Source: Dichotomocladium elegans
Taxonomy: Eukaryota > Mucoromycota > Mucoromycetes > Mucorales > Lichtheimiaceae
Reading direction: 5' to 3'
Length of the DNA stretch: 64,000 bases
NCBI GenBank assembly: GCA_025716815.1
Contig: JAIXMN010000001.1
Coordinates: forward strand, 2,046,001-2,110,000
The translations under genes and the position numbers were made by a program. The notes beneath the pieces are model-generated. The model saw only the letters and a list, made by a program, of their open reading frames with translations, had not been told where the DNA came from and did no database searches. Every line of letters starts with the position of its first letter. Position 1 is the first letter of the stretch. Of the stretch, positions 1 to 14,078 are shown one piece after another.

Positions 1-223
1 CTGACTCACACCCTCCTTCCCAAGGACCAGTGGGTCACCCCCGAGACCGTAAGCATTTCCTTCCTCGCTGATGCGATGGAGAGCATTGAATCCTGGATGA
101 TGTTAAATCGTATGATATTATCAATAGGACAAGCGATACCTCCAGCCGTATATTGACCAGGTGGCTGCTGAGTTTGCCGAGCGTGGCGATTTTGATAACA
201 TCAAGGTTGTCCCCCGTCATTAA
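1..223 (+). CDS. 3' end of an unrecognised protein (partial, two exons)
   Basis: Only the C-terminus is in the window. The first exon (1-48) runs in frame to a GTAAGC donor. The second exon (128-223) follows an AATAG acceptor and ends in TAA, giving a 47-residue tail that begins LTHTLLPKDQWVTPET and ends FDNIKVVPRH. A second in-frame acceptor at 145 would give a tail six residues shorter. The tail reads like the charged C-terminus of a soluble enzyme or binding protein, but I cannot name the family. Both exons keep phase 0, which supports real coding sequence. The next 270 bases hold an AT-rich 3' flank and no other gene. Confidence 0.6.
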
Positions 224-495
224 ATCCTCTTATTGAATAGATAAAAAGGAACGTGCTCGTTGTATATTCTTTTTATACATATAAAAAAAAGACGAAAACA
301 ACAACCGAAGCGGGGTGTCTGTGTGTGGTGATATGTGGATGTGGATGCTGTTCTCAGAGAATGGAAAAGGTGACAAATTCATGCACCCAAAAGAAATAGA
401 CAGTATTAGAGAGGAGAAATTTACAGAGGAAGAGGTATGAGGAAGAAGGATCTAAAAAAGAATAAAAAAAATAGGCTTCGACATAAAGCCTATAT

Positions 496-1272
496 TTACA
501 CGGAGACGGGATGGTGGTTGAGATAATGATGATGTTCGATCTTCAGTTTCCTTAGTCGATCGACCTTTTGCTCAATGTCTTCGACTGTCCATTTTGATTT
601 GTTGAATTTCCACTCATACCAAGCAGCAATCTCGCCTGTGCGACCGTCGAGGCTTTTTAGAGCAACGCGGCGTGCGGGAGTGCACGATGGATTTGGCTCA
701 AGGAGCCGAAGCGTGGCGGGGGACAGTGGCAGGGTTGATGATTCTTTGATGATGAAGCGCGGCTTGACTCGGCAAGTCCTAAATGACTCGTCGACGGGAA
801 GATCCAGGGCAAGTCGGATCCACTCGTGACCTAAATACCGTTCCTTGAGCCGCTTCGACTGGATCTGCACCTTCACCTTTGTGAGGGCGCGTGCAAGCGG
901 GGTTGCTTGGTATTGCTGCTGTTTGCTCGGATCCTCATTGTTCTCCTTTTCCTCTCGCTCTTCTAGCTTTTGCTGCTCTTTGAGAGCTACTGTGGCCAAG
1001 GGGATCAAATCCGACAGGGTGGTAGACGAGATCCGGGACATGCGCCGGTGGAGCTGGTTGATATGCCGCTCCCTGTGTGCTGTTGTTCTGCTGTTGTTGC
1101 TCAACGGAGAAGAAGAAGAGGAAGGAGGAGGAAGGGATGTTGTCGGTGACGGAGCGGAGGAGGAAAGCTTGGCCGGCGTCGTTGCCTCGGTTGAAGAGGG
1201 AATAACCACGTTCAGACGCTCTCCTTCGTTCTCATCTGGTTCTGTAATGAGAGTAACGACACAGGTTGTCAT
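496..1272 (-). CDS. hypothetical protein, 258 aa, single exon
   Basis: One uninterrupted frame from ATG (1272) to TAA, with no intron signals needed. Residues 1-60 are Ser/Thr/Pro-rich low complexity. Residues 85-130 are Glu/Lys/Gln-rich and probably helical. The C-terminal half looks globular (HEWIRLALDLPVDESFR, then GRTGEIAAWYEWKFNKSKW) and is followed by a short basic helix and a His-rich end. No signal peptide or membrane segment is visible. I do not recognise the family; the compact C-terminal part with an aromatic WYEWKF stretch is the piece to search with. It is divergent from the proteasome gene across a 920-bp spacer, so the two may share a promoter region. Whether it is expressed is not shown by sequence alone, but the length and biased composition argue for a real gene. 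Confidence 0.6.
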   Translation of the reverse strand: MTTCVVTLITEPDENEGERLNVVIPSSTEATTPAKLSSSAPSPTTSLPPPSSSSSPLSNNSRTTAHRERHINQLHRRMSRISSTTLSDLIPLATVALKEQQKLEEREEKENNEDPSKQQQYQATPLARALTKVKVQIQSKRLKERYLGHEWIRLALDLPVDESFRTCRVKPRFIIKESSTLPLSPATLRLLEPNPSCTPARRVALKSLDGRTGEIAAWYEWKFNKSKWTVEDIEQKVDRLRKLKIEHHHYLNHHPVSV

Positions 1273-2193
1273 TGCAAAGAAGAAACGAGGGTTAATACAA
1301 TATTAGGAAAAGACGGAAAAGAAATAAAAAATAATATTTTTATCACCTCCCATCACCCAAAAAGGTGCTTATTCTCTGTGGTATTTGCTTGGCTTCTTTT
1401 GCAGCTCCTTCATTTTCGTGCTACTTGCACAATTGGATTATATGGCACCTCTCTGTTTTAATCTTATATTTCGTGTTACTCTCTCTTTCTCGTCTTGGCT
1501 CTTTTGAAACCGTTTCTTCTGGGAAAGAAGAGAACGACCATAGTCGTCTGGAAAGAGAGGCAAGGCTCTGCTCATTCACTTCTCTCGGATAGCTCTTTGG
1601 GCGCATGATTCCAATGTTTACATGGGGGTAACATATTGAGCGGATGGAAAAACAATGAATTCCATCGTCGTCCGTTCCGGAAAACGGATGGTATTTTCCA
1701 TAATTTTATTTTGCATTTGTCAGGTGACGACGCTGCATCGTCCCGTTAGCGTGAACATAACGTTGGTCCACCTCTACAACAACAACCAGTTAGCGCTGCC
1801 TAGCATTACAGTACTTTAACGGAAGACACCTTCCCCACCTCCCCCCCCTTTCCTCTTCCCGCCATTCGTTCCACCCCTTCCCACCCCCATCTGCTTTGTT
1901 CTTGCCCATCACCAAAGACACACAAACGGTAAACGCTTGCGGGTCTATAAAATAAGCTGCTGATCCTAATGGAAATAACAATAATTAAGATCACAAATAG
2001 AGAGAGAGAGAAGAACAAAAGCCGAGGTTTCTAGCCGAGTGAAGAGGGAGAGAGGGAAAAAAAAATGTGGGTGACTTACCCGCACAGCATGAAAGCTGTC
2101 TGTGAAAATTGATTGACGCGCGTCCCCTCCCCCTTTTTCCTTGATACCCAACCCGTATTTTTTGTTAACTCTCTCTTGCTTTTCAATCACCCC
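1273..2193. other. divergent intergenic / promoter region
   Basis: The 920 bp lie between the divergent starts of the 258-aa protein and proteasome alpha2. They contain pyrimidine- and purine-rich tracts (for example near 1835-1900 and 2040-2065) and only short ORFs that look like noise. No TATA box or known operator could be assigned with confidence. Both neighbouring transcripts must start within it. Confidence 0.45.
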
Positions 2194-3181
2194 ATGGCCG
2201 ACCGTTATAGTTTCTCGCTCACCACATTCTCACCCTCTGGAAAACTTGTTCAGATCGAATATGCTCTGAATGCGGTCTCGCAAGGTGTCACCAGCGTTGG
2301 CATCAAAGGTACCTTTTTTTTTTATATATACCAATGACAAAAAAAAAATATTAGACCAACCAACACAGACACGTAAACCACACACACATGCGCAAAACGT
2401 ACCACACGCACATGTAACAACACAACAGCTACCAATGGCGTCGTCATTGCCACCGAAAAGAAATCAGCCTCGAGTCTGGTGGATGATGCCTCGGTCGAGA
2501 AGGTTGCCATGATCTCGCCCAATATTGGCATGGTGTACTCAGGCATGGGTCCTGATTTCCGTGTTTTGGTTGCAAAGGCACGAAAGGCCGTGCAGGCATA
2601 CAAACGGGTGTACATGGAAGAACCACCGGTTCGTATCCTCGTCCAGGAAGTCGCTGGTGTCATGCAAGAGTATACTCAGAGCGGGTAAGAAGTCGTCGAA
2701 GCGAGAAAAATGTTTTTTGAGAGTGTCTCACCCACCCCTCGGAAATAGTGGTGTCCGTCCCTTTGGCGTGTCACTCATGATCATCGGTCACGACGATGTG
2801 TCCGGACCCTCGCTCTACCAGGTCGATCCATCCGGCGCCTATTTCGCATGGAAGGCGAGCGCCATCGGGAAAAACATGATAAACGCAAAGACCTTTCTTG
2901 AGAAGCGGTACAACGAGGACATGGAGCTTGAGGACGCAGTACATACAGCCATCTTGACGGTAAGGAGAAAGCCATTGGCAATGGGGAATCTCCCATACTG
3001 ATGCCAATCCCATTCATAGCTCAAGGAGGGTTTCGAGGGCCAAATGACCGAGAACAGTCTAGAGATCGGTATTATCGGCGAAAGCACAGTGGGCGTGTAT
3101 GGTGGTGAGCGCAAGACTATGCCGCTCTTTAGGAAACTGAGCCCGGCCGAGGTTCGGGACTACCTGGCCAATATTGCCTAA
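2194..3181 (+). CDS. PRE8: 20S proteasome subunit alpha type 2 (Pre8/PSMA2)
   Basis: An alpha-ring subunit of the 20S proteasome core, acting in cytosol and nucleus. The alpha rings gate substrate entry and dock the 19S cap. Four exons (2194-2308, 2429-2684, 2749-2959, 3020-3181) join in phase to 247 residues, close to yeast Pre8 (250 aa). The N-terminus carries the alpha-type signature [20 protein letters not shown]. Further alpha2 hallmarks are [15 protein letters not shown] (split by intron 2), the MIIGHDD strand and [15 protein letters not shown]. Alpha subunits lack the catalytic N-terminal Thr, as here. All three introns are GT-AG. The stop lies 101 bp from the convergent stop of the USP gene, so the 3' UTRs probably overlap or nearly touch. 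Identification is secure from the signature and from full-length agreement. Confidence 0.96.
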
Positions 3182-3282
3182 CAATCCACAGAAAGAAAGC
3201 ATGCATATCTTTTTGGTCTTCCTTCCTTTCTTATAATAAATGTATGTATTTCCATTTTTCTTTGTCTTCTGCACCCCTGCTG

Positions 3283-5688
3283 CTATGCATCTCGTTCGTA
3301 AAACAGCATATACGCTTCGCTAGACAACACTGTCTGGAGATCTACTTCTTCTATATGCTCGTCACTGCATCGCCAAAAGACAGACGGCTCAGGCACGTAT
3401 CCATCCTCATGCGGCCGCCGCACCTCATGTCCTGTCGGCAATTTCTTGCGTCTATAGGTGATGAAGTGCCCTGATTCGTGACCTCCATAATGCACAATCA
3501 CTGCGTTCAGACGATATGGGATAGTCCGCACGACAGGCACCGAGAGGGATGGCAGAGCATTGCGAATCAGACGATGATGGTCTTCGTCCTTAGATCCCAA
3601 CGCTACGCTCAGGCCATCACGACCGTGTACAAAACGGTGACCAGCCGCCATGTTTCGGAGATAAACAAGGCTGGTGCGACTGGTACGTGCTTGCTGCTGC
3701 GAGATTGGGGCAGGAGGGGCGCTAAGTGACGCCGAAGGGTCTGCAGTATTGAGGAATCCATTGGTAGTGTAAGGAGCAAGGTCAAGGACCTCTGGGAATC
3801 GGACATCGCAGTGGTTCTTCTGAACGACACCACTAGGGTGATAGATTGAGCGGGAGAGATGGAAGCAAAGCGATTTCGGTGGGTTAGCGAACATAGTTTG
3901 CTTAGTCGTCGCTGAAGTGCTTTTGGGTGCCACCAGTGGAATCCCAGGCTACGTAAGGTGTATGTCTCTCGTTTAGAATCCACATCTACGTTGTTTGGCG
4001 GAGCTGCTTTGATTACACGTACCAGAGGTGCCTCCACGTTGTACTTTAGGGCATCTCGTAATACCTGGATCTTGCCATTGTGTTCAATTTGCTCTTCCGG
4101 ACTGGCCTTCGCGAGCTTAGGTTGCTCGTTTATTAAAGCCTCTAGAGTAGCATTGAGGCTGCATTTACGGCAGCGAAAATCCGTGAGTATATCGACCTTA
4201 GTATAGGTTTCGATACATTTTTGTAATGTACAACTCGGCTATGCAGATGTTACATTTCCGAGTTAGCGGAGCTTGCAAGTTATCCGCATCATACACTCAT
4301 ACCGTTTGAGGGACAGTGAGAGAGATATTATCGAAGGTATTATGGCGGATAGGTGCCTAGATTAACCATGGAGAGATGGTAAGCTTCGTCTTTATAACCC
4401 AATCCCATATTTTTCTCTCGGATGTCGCTTACGGTGTAACCGCATCTCATGCAACTGATCTTGGTCGCCGCCAGGCCGGTGAATGGATTTCTCGGACGAC
4501 GCGGTCTGTGTCGCAAGCGGCCCCCGACCGAGGAGACGGAGAATGAGCTCCACATGGAACCTGCTGTACCAAAAGATGACAAGGAGGAAGTCTCAAAATT
4601 GTCTAATGCTACGGGTGACGCACACCCAGAATCCTGTATAACGTGAAAGTTAAAAAAGAGAAAACCCGGGTGGCTGTGTCCTCTCGGTTCCTTGCCTGAT
4701 CGGTTGTCAACTTGCGAAGCGCACCAGCATCCAAAAGGGAAGATGGGTCTTGCCTGTACTGGATTTCCTCCTCTGAGGAGAGTGCGTTTGAAATGATTTG
4801 GAAGAGCTCCTGAGCATCCTGATACCATGAAATCCATTCAATACGGAACACAGGACAAAGAAAGAGCGAGCTGAGATTTGCGCAGCAGGCAATTGTTACC
4901 TGTTGTTCGCGATTGATCGTTCCGTTAGTTTTCCGTTCTAATGCGCCGATAAACTCAGTCGGGGCCATTCGCCGTGGTTGGGTCAGAGGTTGGTTGAGTT
5001 CTGTCAAATGAGAAGGTTGCGTGCGTGAGCATAAAAAGCAGAAAGAGGAGTGAATCCTTTTTACTTGCGTTCCAGCGTGTTGTACAGCGCATACGCCACA
5101 GACTGTAAAACATAGTCGTTTGTTGTCAACTCGAGCCGTTCAAGTTCATCGCCATGCTCATCCACGCGTTCGGCCTTCGTTCATTTTTTAGGACAAACAA
5201 TGAGTGGGCAGGAATGTAAAAAAAGGAGATGGCTTTACCAGATAGGACCGAAGTGTAGCAAGTGTGGCGAGTGCCTAATGACGCAAATTAAGACCGTTCA
5301 TCGTGTAAGCCATTAGAGAAATTGGTCGTTGACATGGCTTCCTTTTTAGTTCTGTTTCTTTTAAACGTCTTCAGCCAAGTAACTTGCCTGGAGCACCGAG
5401 TTGATGAAACAAGAATTTCCCGTATTGATCAGACCGGTAATGTATTTTGCATCGCGCTCTTTTTGTTAAAGTTTAGTAAAGCAAAAAAAAAACCCAGAGT
5501 TTCCTCCTCACAAACGTTTCCCCAGCTCTCACTTGTCAATCCTTACCTTTCATGATTCTTGACTTGATTCGTTTCCGTCGTTTTCTTATTTCGGAACTGC
5601 CGCTCGAATATGCTGCATAACTAGACGCAGCAAGAGCCAAGCCTGTAAGCGCAGCTAAGGCTGGGAGCTGGTAATTGGACGATGCCAT
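3283..5688 (-). CDS. USP30/Ubp1-like membrane-anchored deubiquitinase
   Basis: A ubiquitin-specific cysteine protease (peptidase C19) of about 582 aa. Exons: 5547-5688, 5388-5458, 5239-5274, 5069-5174, 4900-5000, 4696-4818, 4433-4633, 4303-4356, 3953-4238, 3283-3911; all phases agree. The Cys box GLINTGNSCFINSVLQ puts the nucleophile at about C64. The His box HYGGHESGHFITYRR gives about H522, followed by SSEAYMLFYER. Zinc-ribbon pairs CMRC and CRKC sit between them. Residues 7-28 form an Ala/Leu-rich membrane segment followed by a basic stretch, as in mitochondrial USP30 and yeast Ubp1, so mitochondrial outer membrane or ER anchoring is likely. Three of nine introns have GC donors (5275-5387, 5001-5068, 4634-4695). 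The last intron (3912-3952) would be only 41 nt with a weak GTAGCC donor and is the least certain junction. Family call firm; USP30 orthology inferred. Confidence 0.9.
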
Positions 5689-6231
5689 AGGTGCTTATTA
5701 ATTGGCTCGCACCAGGTGAAAGAGCACAAGAGGAGGAAAGGCAGTGAAAAAGAGAGACAGAGAGATAGAGAAAAGAGAGGGAACGGAGCTCGCCGGAACT
5801 CCGTGCTTGTGACAATCCCTTTTTGCCCGCCCGTTTCTCTTATATTATTATTTATTTTTTTTTGCCCACGAAGAGTGAGGCAGGTTGCGGTGCCACATTC
5901 CTCGTCCTCTTCCCTGTTAAATAGCAGGAGACAATCCATGTTAACTGATCACCCGCCCCCGTACACAGGACAATGATGTTTGTTGCTGCTGTCGGCCGTA
6001 CATGTACATTATTGTCTTTTCCACTCGAAGAGAAAAGGCGCATCTGCATAGATAATGCGTATCGTCCTTGCTCCCCCACATCCATCTGCCCACATGGATG
6101 ATCTTCTCTCTATTTTTTATCACTGCAAGGGGTACATTGCCAATTTGGCATCGATCAACCTCGCCTTTTGTACACTGATACAGCATGTGCTGCTGTTGCA
6201 AACGGCGCTGCATATCTCAATAATATGAGAT
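5689..6231. other. intergenic spacer, USP promoter / Prp43 3' flank
   Basis: About 540 bp between the start of the USP gene and the stop of the Prp43 gene, both on the minus strand. It contains a purine-rich run (5716-5780) and a T-rich stretch (5838-5862). No convincing coding sequence or RNA gene was seen. Confidence 0.4.
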
Positions 6232-8967
<2,736 letters not shown>

Positions 8968-9162
8968 TTCTAAAGTGTGAGACGGAGGAAAGCGAACTCG
9001 GAATAAATCATCGTCATATCTTTATCCTATTTTTGATGTGCCGCAGCAAAGCAGAATAGACAGCGTATGTATGGTACCGCTAAGCATCAACGTCTTTCTC
9101 TCGCGCCATTCTTTTCTTTTTTTTTTCAGAAAAAAAAAGCCAAGAACCAACTAATTAATGCT

Positions 9163-11092
9163 TTAGTCCATTTCTTCTGATTTGAGTGAATCCGTTCCAG
9201 ATGTGTGCTTCTTATATTGACATTGTACGCGGAAATGGTCATCCTCTTGTTTCAACAATTCCACCGCGGGCCTTGCAGTTATTGTCGGGACGGTAGGTGC
9301 CACCTGAGGCTGAATAGGTCGGTAAGAAGGGGGTGGTAAGGCTGGCAACTGCGATTGCCTTTGTGCTGTTCCTTTCTTCGCAGTCAGCGATGGAGGCGGT
9401 CGTTTGTTAGCGCTACCCATTATCTCCAAATTGGTCAGCTTCTTTTGGGCAGCTGCGGCAACGCCTGCCGCAGTGCGCTGATGCATCTCACCAAACTTTT
9501 GCCAGACATAATTGATACAATTCTCTGCGCCGGGCAGATCCTGAATCATCTTGGCAACAGTTGCGTGGGTGAAACCGTAGTAGTCAGGACCGGATGCTAT
9601 AAGGTATTCGTTTAGCGGATCTCCATATGAGTCTGATTCCTCCCTCGACTTGCCCGAGTTTGAGTGTTCTCTATTGCGGATTTCATTCGCTCGTTTTACA
9701 ATTGCAGTCCACACGCCTGTTGCTGAGTTCGCGATAATGGGTTGGTCAGGATAATCCTCGGCTACTACACGGAACTAGTATAAGAGTGTATGTGATATAA
9801 GCATCGAATCAATTTAATGAGCTTCTCTTTTTTCGCACTTACGCGAGGACCCTGCTCGCCGTTCTCCTCAACTGAACATGTGTAGATTGTGTTGGCATTT
9901 GGATTGACCATGCTCAAGTATGTTCGGCTCACTTTAAACCCCGGAGGCCAAATATATCGATCGTTATGGTATGTTGGTAAAGGAACAACCCGCCCAAGGG
10001 AGTGTACCGTCAAGATACCGACACGTGCAGGTAAAATATATTCGCCCGAGTCGGGATCTTTCTCCAGGGGTTGAACACGGCGCATCTTGGGCTCAACAGG
10101 ACCACGACGCATCCGTTTGGGACGCGAAGAAGGGACCATCCTCCCATCCTGGTACATAATTTCTACTTTCGGGCCCCCGGAGATTCTACTCGTGTTGGAC
10201 GATACCGGATCGGAAGACGCGGTTAGATGATCATTTTGGGATGAGACCGGATTTGGAGAAAATGCAGAAGGATGATGATGACCGCGGGGGATTTGATGGT
10301 GTGGAAGCGATGGTTGGGCTGAAGATGAAGAGGACGGAGGTAGAGCATCTGTTGCTATCGCTTTTCTTGGATGGGATTGGGGCTGAGGCTCTTGCCAGTG
10401 ACAAGAAGTGTGCGGTAATTGAACAGGCAGGGGAGGTGAAGGGGCTAAAGAATAGAAATGAGGACATGTTTTTAATAGTCTGGATATGCTGGTCTTTGAT
10501 AACATGGGCACAACTACCTCTATCAACGACGTTATCTGACCCATAGGTCGCATCGTCGTTGGTATCCATCAAGTTTGAAATCGTCGGTAAGATGGTAATA
10601 GTAGCATTGTCAGAAGACTTAGTACACACTTCCTTCGGTGGGGGTGGCGGCGTCAATGTGGGCTTTCGATGTTCTGCTGAATCTTCAAAGGCGTGCAGCT
10701 GATCGTATTTACAGATTTTGTCGAGGAGGATGCTATTTTGTATAAAATACAGGTGCCCTTGATTAACGCATCCCCCTTTTTGCAGAATTTATGCTTCTCC
10801 TTCCCCCCTTAATGCAGAAAAAAAGGTGCTTACTCGCGTTCCTTTGCCAAACGTCTAAGCCGCTTTTTGGCCTCGTTAAGGTCGTTCAGGAGCACTTCAT
10901 TTTGCTATCAGTAATGATATACACCCAAACAAGCAGCCGCATTTACGAATGAGTGAGCACTTTGGCTTAAACCATGGGGACAGGAAGCTCTCTGCGAACC
11001 TCTACAATTTCGAGAAATCGCCTCTTGAGACGCTTGTACTTGATGTTCGAAATGGGTGGAAGGCGTCTTTCTGTGCAAACTACTCTCGCCAT
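9163..11092 (-). CDS. FYRN/FYRC-domain nuclear protein (TBRG1-like)
   Basis: Exons about 10973-11092 (donor uncertain, alternatively ending at 11000), 10834-10904, 10518-10732, 9843-10444 and 9163-9774; roughly 520-540 aa. The N-terminal basic/coiled segment (ISNIKYKRLKRRF, then NEAKKRLRRLAKER) resembles the TBRG1 N-terminus. A Pro/Ser/His-rich linker follows. The FYRN module is ILPARVGILTVHSLGRVV through CSVEENGEQGPR. The FYRC module has FRVVAEDYPDQPI, VWTAIVKRANEI, SGPDYYGFTHATVAKMI and LPGAENCINYVWQKF. FY-rich modules form one fold found in chromatin-associated proteins (MLL, JARID, TBRG1). The closest architecture is TBRG1, a nuclear growth regulator in animals; the role in fungi is unknown to me. 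Inside the FYRC region, 9597-9653 looks like a 57-nt GC-AG intron that is also open in frame, so two isoforms are possible. Confidence 0.82.
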
Positions 11093-12093
11093 GGTCTGCC
11101 GCCTAATTTGCCGTGTTTCAGGAGCAGCGGAAGAAGTGAAAGAGAGAAGGGTTTGGCGATGGCGACAGTGGGAAAAAGAGAGAGTAAAGCGCTAACGATG
11201 TTCGAATGGCAGTAGAAAGCAGTGTATTCGTACGTTAAGTTGTTCAGCTACTGCTCCACTGCTTGAGCATAAACGTAGAGAAAGTAACTAAAATAAATTG
11301 TCCAACTGGGTAATGATTCAAGATGCTAAAAAGCTGCGGATGGTAGGGCGGGGCTGAGGAGGTGGGAAGGTGGGGCGGCGGCACAAAGCCAAGTTTGTTC
11401 TTGGAGTTTCCTCTTTTTGGCAAACTACGGTGACGTAGGAAGAAGTGCAGCGGAATTTCATCAATGCCACGTGGGATATGTCCAACGCCATGCTCATCCA
11501 GATCGTAAACTAGTCTTCTGGCTCAATGAAGAGTGCGGAGTCCAGGAAGATCCATCGTGTACTGGTACAGATTCAGTTGTTTAAGTCGAAGTGTCTGGTT
11601 ATGTTCTTTATACTGATATGGGTACATCTTCTCTCACCATTGATCGCGCCCTCCTCTGTATGAAAGCTTGTTAGCAATCATGCGTTGTACCTCATATAGA
11701 AAAGATCCATCCAATCAATTGGCGTGGCTCAGTTACATATAATAAAGCAGTACACAATGCAGGAAACTTTACCATTTGAGAATTTTTACGAGCAGTGCGC
11801 ATGCTCTCCAGAGGCACTCTGAACGGGAAGATAGTGGAAAAAGAAGGGAGGTTATGACGTATTCATTTATGGGATTAAAAATTTATTACTGCGATCTTGT
11901 ACCACCTCGATTCTGTGCGTAAGGACGGTGTTACGTCGGGTGCCCAATGCCACAACCAAACATTCTTCGTCCAAGGTTCCCGACACTGATCGCTACTTTT
12001 TGAGGGCGTAAGTCGATCACGTGATATGCATGCTTTCTGCGTCCCGATTCCAGATTTGAAAGGAGATCTCAGGTCTGGTGTTCCTTAGGTTCT
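11093..12093. other. intergenic, no gene recognised
   Basis: One kb upstream of the FYRN/FYRC gene. It includes a G-rich stretch near 11340-11385. Short frames are not supported by composition or motifs. It leads into the mobile-element-derived DNA that starts near 12.1-12.25 kb. Confidence 0.4.
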
Positions 12094-12700
12094 TTGAGCG
12101 ATCGTCTCACGAACATTGCAGATGTTAACAGGTCGGGGAGGTTTGGTCCGAGACAAATATCGTGGGATGTTCTTGACTTCGGAAGCACTGTTACCGCCAA
12201 TCAAGATCAAGTTCGCATTTCGAAAATGGCAAATGGTATTTTTAATATGAGCAGAGTATTTCTACTATATGAAGGTGGGTGCGGGAATGAAGTTGAAGAG
12301 AATAGCGGATCTAAAGTCATGAACTACATCGTTGATCAAAATGAATTTATAGTTGAGACAAATTACCACTCGTTCCGGATACTTGCAGAGAAGTCAACAG
12401 AGGAAACATAAAACGCTATAAAGCTAGGTCCAGAAAAGGTACTGATGCTATTGTTACCAGGCTCACCACGCGGGCAAACACAACATTGATATTGGGTGCT
12501 ATCTCAGCGGCAGGTTTGATCGCAGTTGGCATAAGAGATCAAGACCTGCTAAGAGAAAGACTGAGGGATGCATAAGTTCAGGGATTGTAACTGGCCACTG
12601 CCTAACTTTCTTAAAGACGACCGTCGATGAAATGGACAAGCACAGGCATAGGAAAGGTCACTATATACTCATGGATAATGCGCCCGTCCTACAAATGAAA
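12094..12700 (+). pseudogene. Tc1/mariner transposase relic, left arm
   Basis: The N-terminal piece (VFLLYEGGCGNEVEE, then YIVDQNEFIVET) matches the start of the Tc1/mariner pseudogene at 45461 (FFYDGQRDAVDE, then HVIDEEM). After about 12411 another frame gives RANTTLILGAISAAGLIAVG and, near 12640-12690, HRHRKGHYILMDNAPV. These are the central block and second catalytic-Asp region of such transposases. The HTH region and first catalytic Asp are missing, so this is an internally deleted, frameshifted copy. The counterpart in the right arm lies at 20521-21403. Confidence 0.7.
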
Positions 12701-12714
12701 ACATAAAGAAATGA

Positions 12715-13955
12715 CTACTTAAATCGGTAGTATGCCCGCTTGAAGCTAGCTGCGTTGGCATAGCGAGCAACTGCATGTGACAGCGAGGGATCTTTTGTGG
12801 CAGCAGTGTAACAGGCACTCCAATTCATCCTGCCTTTGAATTCCTTTTTGAACTTGCCAACGAAGCTCAAAATCGCCTGTTTATCAAAGTCGGATTCAGG
12901 CATCCTTGCTAGATCATTGCACACCAGGTCATCAACATCAGGTTCCTCCATAGGAGTAACACAATCATCCTGGTTGGATAACAGATGATCAATTTTTCGA
13001 GCCATTTGAGAGGTGTATTCCATTCCAGCTGATGCATAACGGATAGCCTGGCCAGGATTCAAGCGGGCATATTTGACGATCTTCTCAAATTGGTCATGAG
13101 TGTCGACGCATACTCGTTTCAGTGTATCCAGCCGACTCGCTTCCTGTTTGCCATCTTGAGTAGCAAGTTCCATACACAATTTATAGAGCAATTTGATATG
13201 TTCATCGTCCCATCGTGAGTTGCCAATGATGCTTGGTTCACCAGAAATCAAAAAATGGGCAACAGCGGCAAGCGGTGGTAGTGATTCGTCTGCACTGACC
13301 AAATCCATGATGCTATCCTTCGTCAGCAAATAAAAATGGCTAGATACAAGCGAGCATTCCGTTTCCAGCATATAGGGCCACTGTTGCGTTGCCTTAAACT
13401 TTTCCATCAAAAGAAACCGGTCCATCTCCTTAAGGCAAAACACCAAGACAACAGGAAGAATAGTGTATCGTTTGTAAACCTCCATGCAATACGAGAACGC
13501 ACGATGAATGAAGTCCAAGTCCACCTTCGCCTGGAATTCCAATATAATAGGTGGGAGGTTACTTGGCGTTTTGGAAATATAGATTACGTCGCATTCTTTG
13601 TCTCGGAATGTCGTTGGTGCAGCAATATATCTTCCACTGGGTGCGTTTACGAGAGCTGCAGTCACCAAGTTAATGAATTCAGGTTGCAATGCAAGAAGAC
13701 GGCTCATTCTATCTGCACCAGGTTTATATTGCTTGGGCAATTTGAATTCCAACAAAGCGGTATCAACTAAAAAGAATATGAATTAAAACTAATCCCCATG
13801 TACAATGAAAAAACCTTTCCGCCACATGGACATGTGTAAATTGAATTGACAGCAAATGCTGCTTCGGCAAGACAGTACGTTATCCTCCACCTTTAAGCCG
13901 CCTCTGCTAGTAATCTCTCGGAAGCGATGGAACACTTACTCTCGTTCATTGTCAT
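12715..13955 (-). CDS. Rpn-like PD-(D/E)XK nuclease of the mobile element, intact copy
   Basis: Exon 2 (12715-13766) is a 351-codon open frame with no ATG at its beginning. A 16-nt first exon (13940-13955, encoding MTMNE plus one base) followed by GTAAGT joins it in phase, giving about 355 aa and a natural start. The fold signature is CDVIYISKTPSNLPPIILEF followed by Q: Asp about 65, Glu about 82 and Gln about 84. This is the D...ExQ core of PD-(D/E)XK enzymes such as bacterial Rpn (recombination-promoting nuclease/putative transposase) proteins. A long alpha-helical C-terminus follows, with no known DNA-binding motif seen. It lies inside the inverted arm and is transcribed outward, away from the MULE transposase. 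It probably nicks or cuts DNA to help mobility or repair-based copying; that role is inference. The second copy at 19055-20514 is broken. Confidence 0.75.
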
Positions 13956-13978
13956 GGAAACGACAAAAGGGACGAAAA

Positions 13979-14078
13979 AACGCGGTGCCCGCGGTGCTAT
14001 CGGTGCCTGCGGTGCTATCGGTGCCTGCGGTGCTATCGGTGCCTGCGGTGCTATCGGTGCACGTGGTGCTATCCGTTG
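13979..14078. repeat. 18-bp minisatellite, left arm
   Basis: About five tandem copies of a unit close to GGTGCTATCGGTGCCTGC. It is GC-rich in an AT-rich element. An ORF through it would encode repeats of VPAVLS, but no other coding support exists. It is mirrored in the right arm at 18915-19022. Confidence 0.85.

Noticed and set aside
845..1306. 153-aa plus-strand ORF opposite the 258-aa gene
   Set aside because: Cysteine/serine/leucine-rich antisense shadow of the Glu/Arg/Ser-biased minus-strand frame; no independent motif.
3912..3952. 41-nt intron with GTAGCC donor in the USP gene as a further unusual intron
   Set aside because: Short and weak, but it has ordinary GT-AG ends and the junction is uncertain, so it is noted in the gene entry only.
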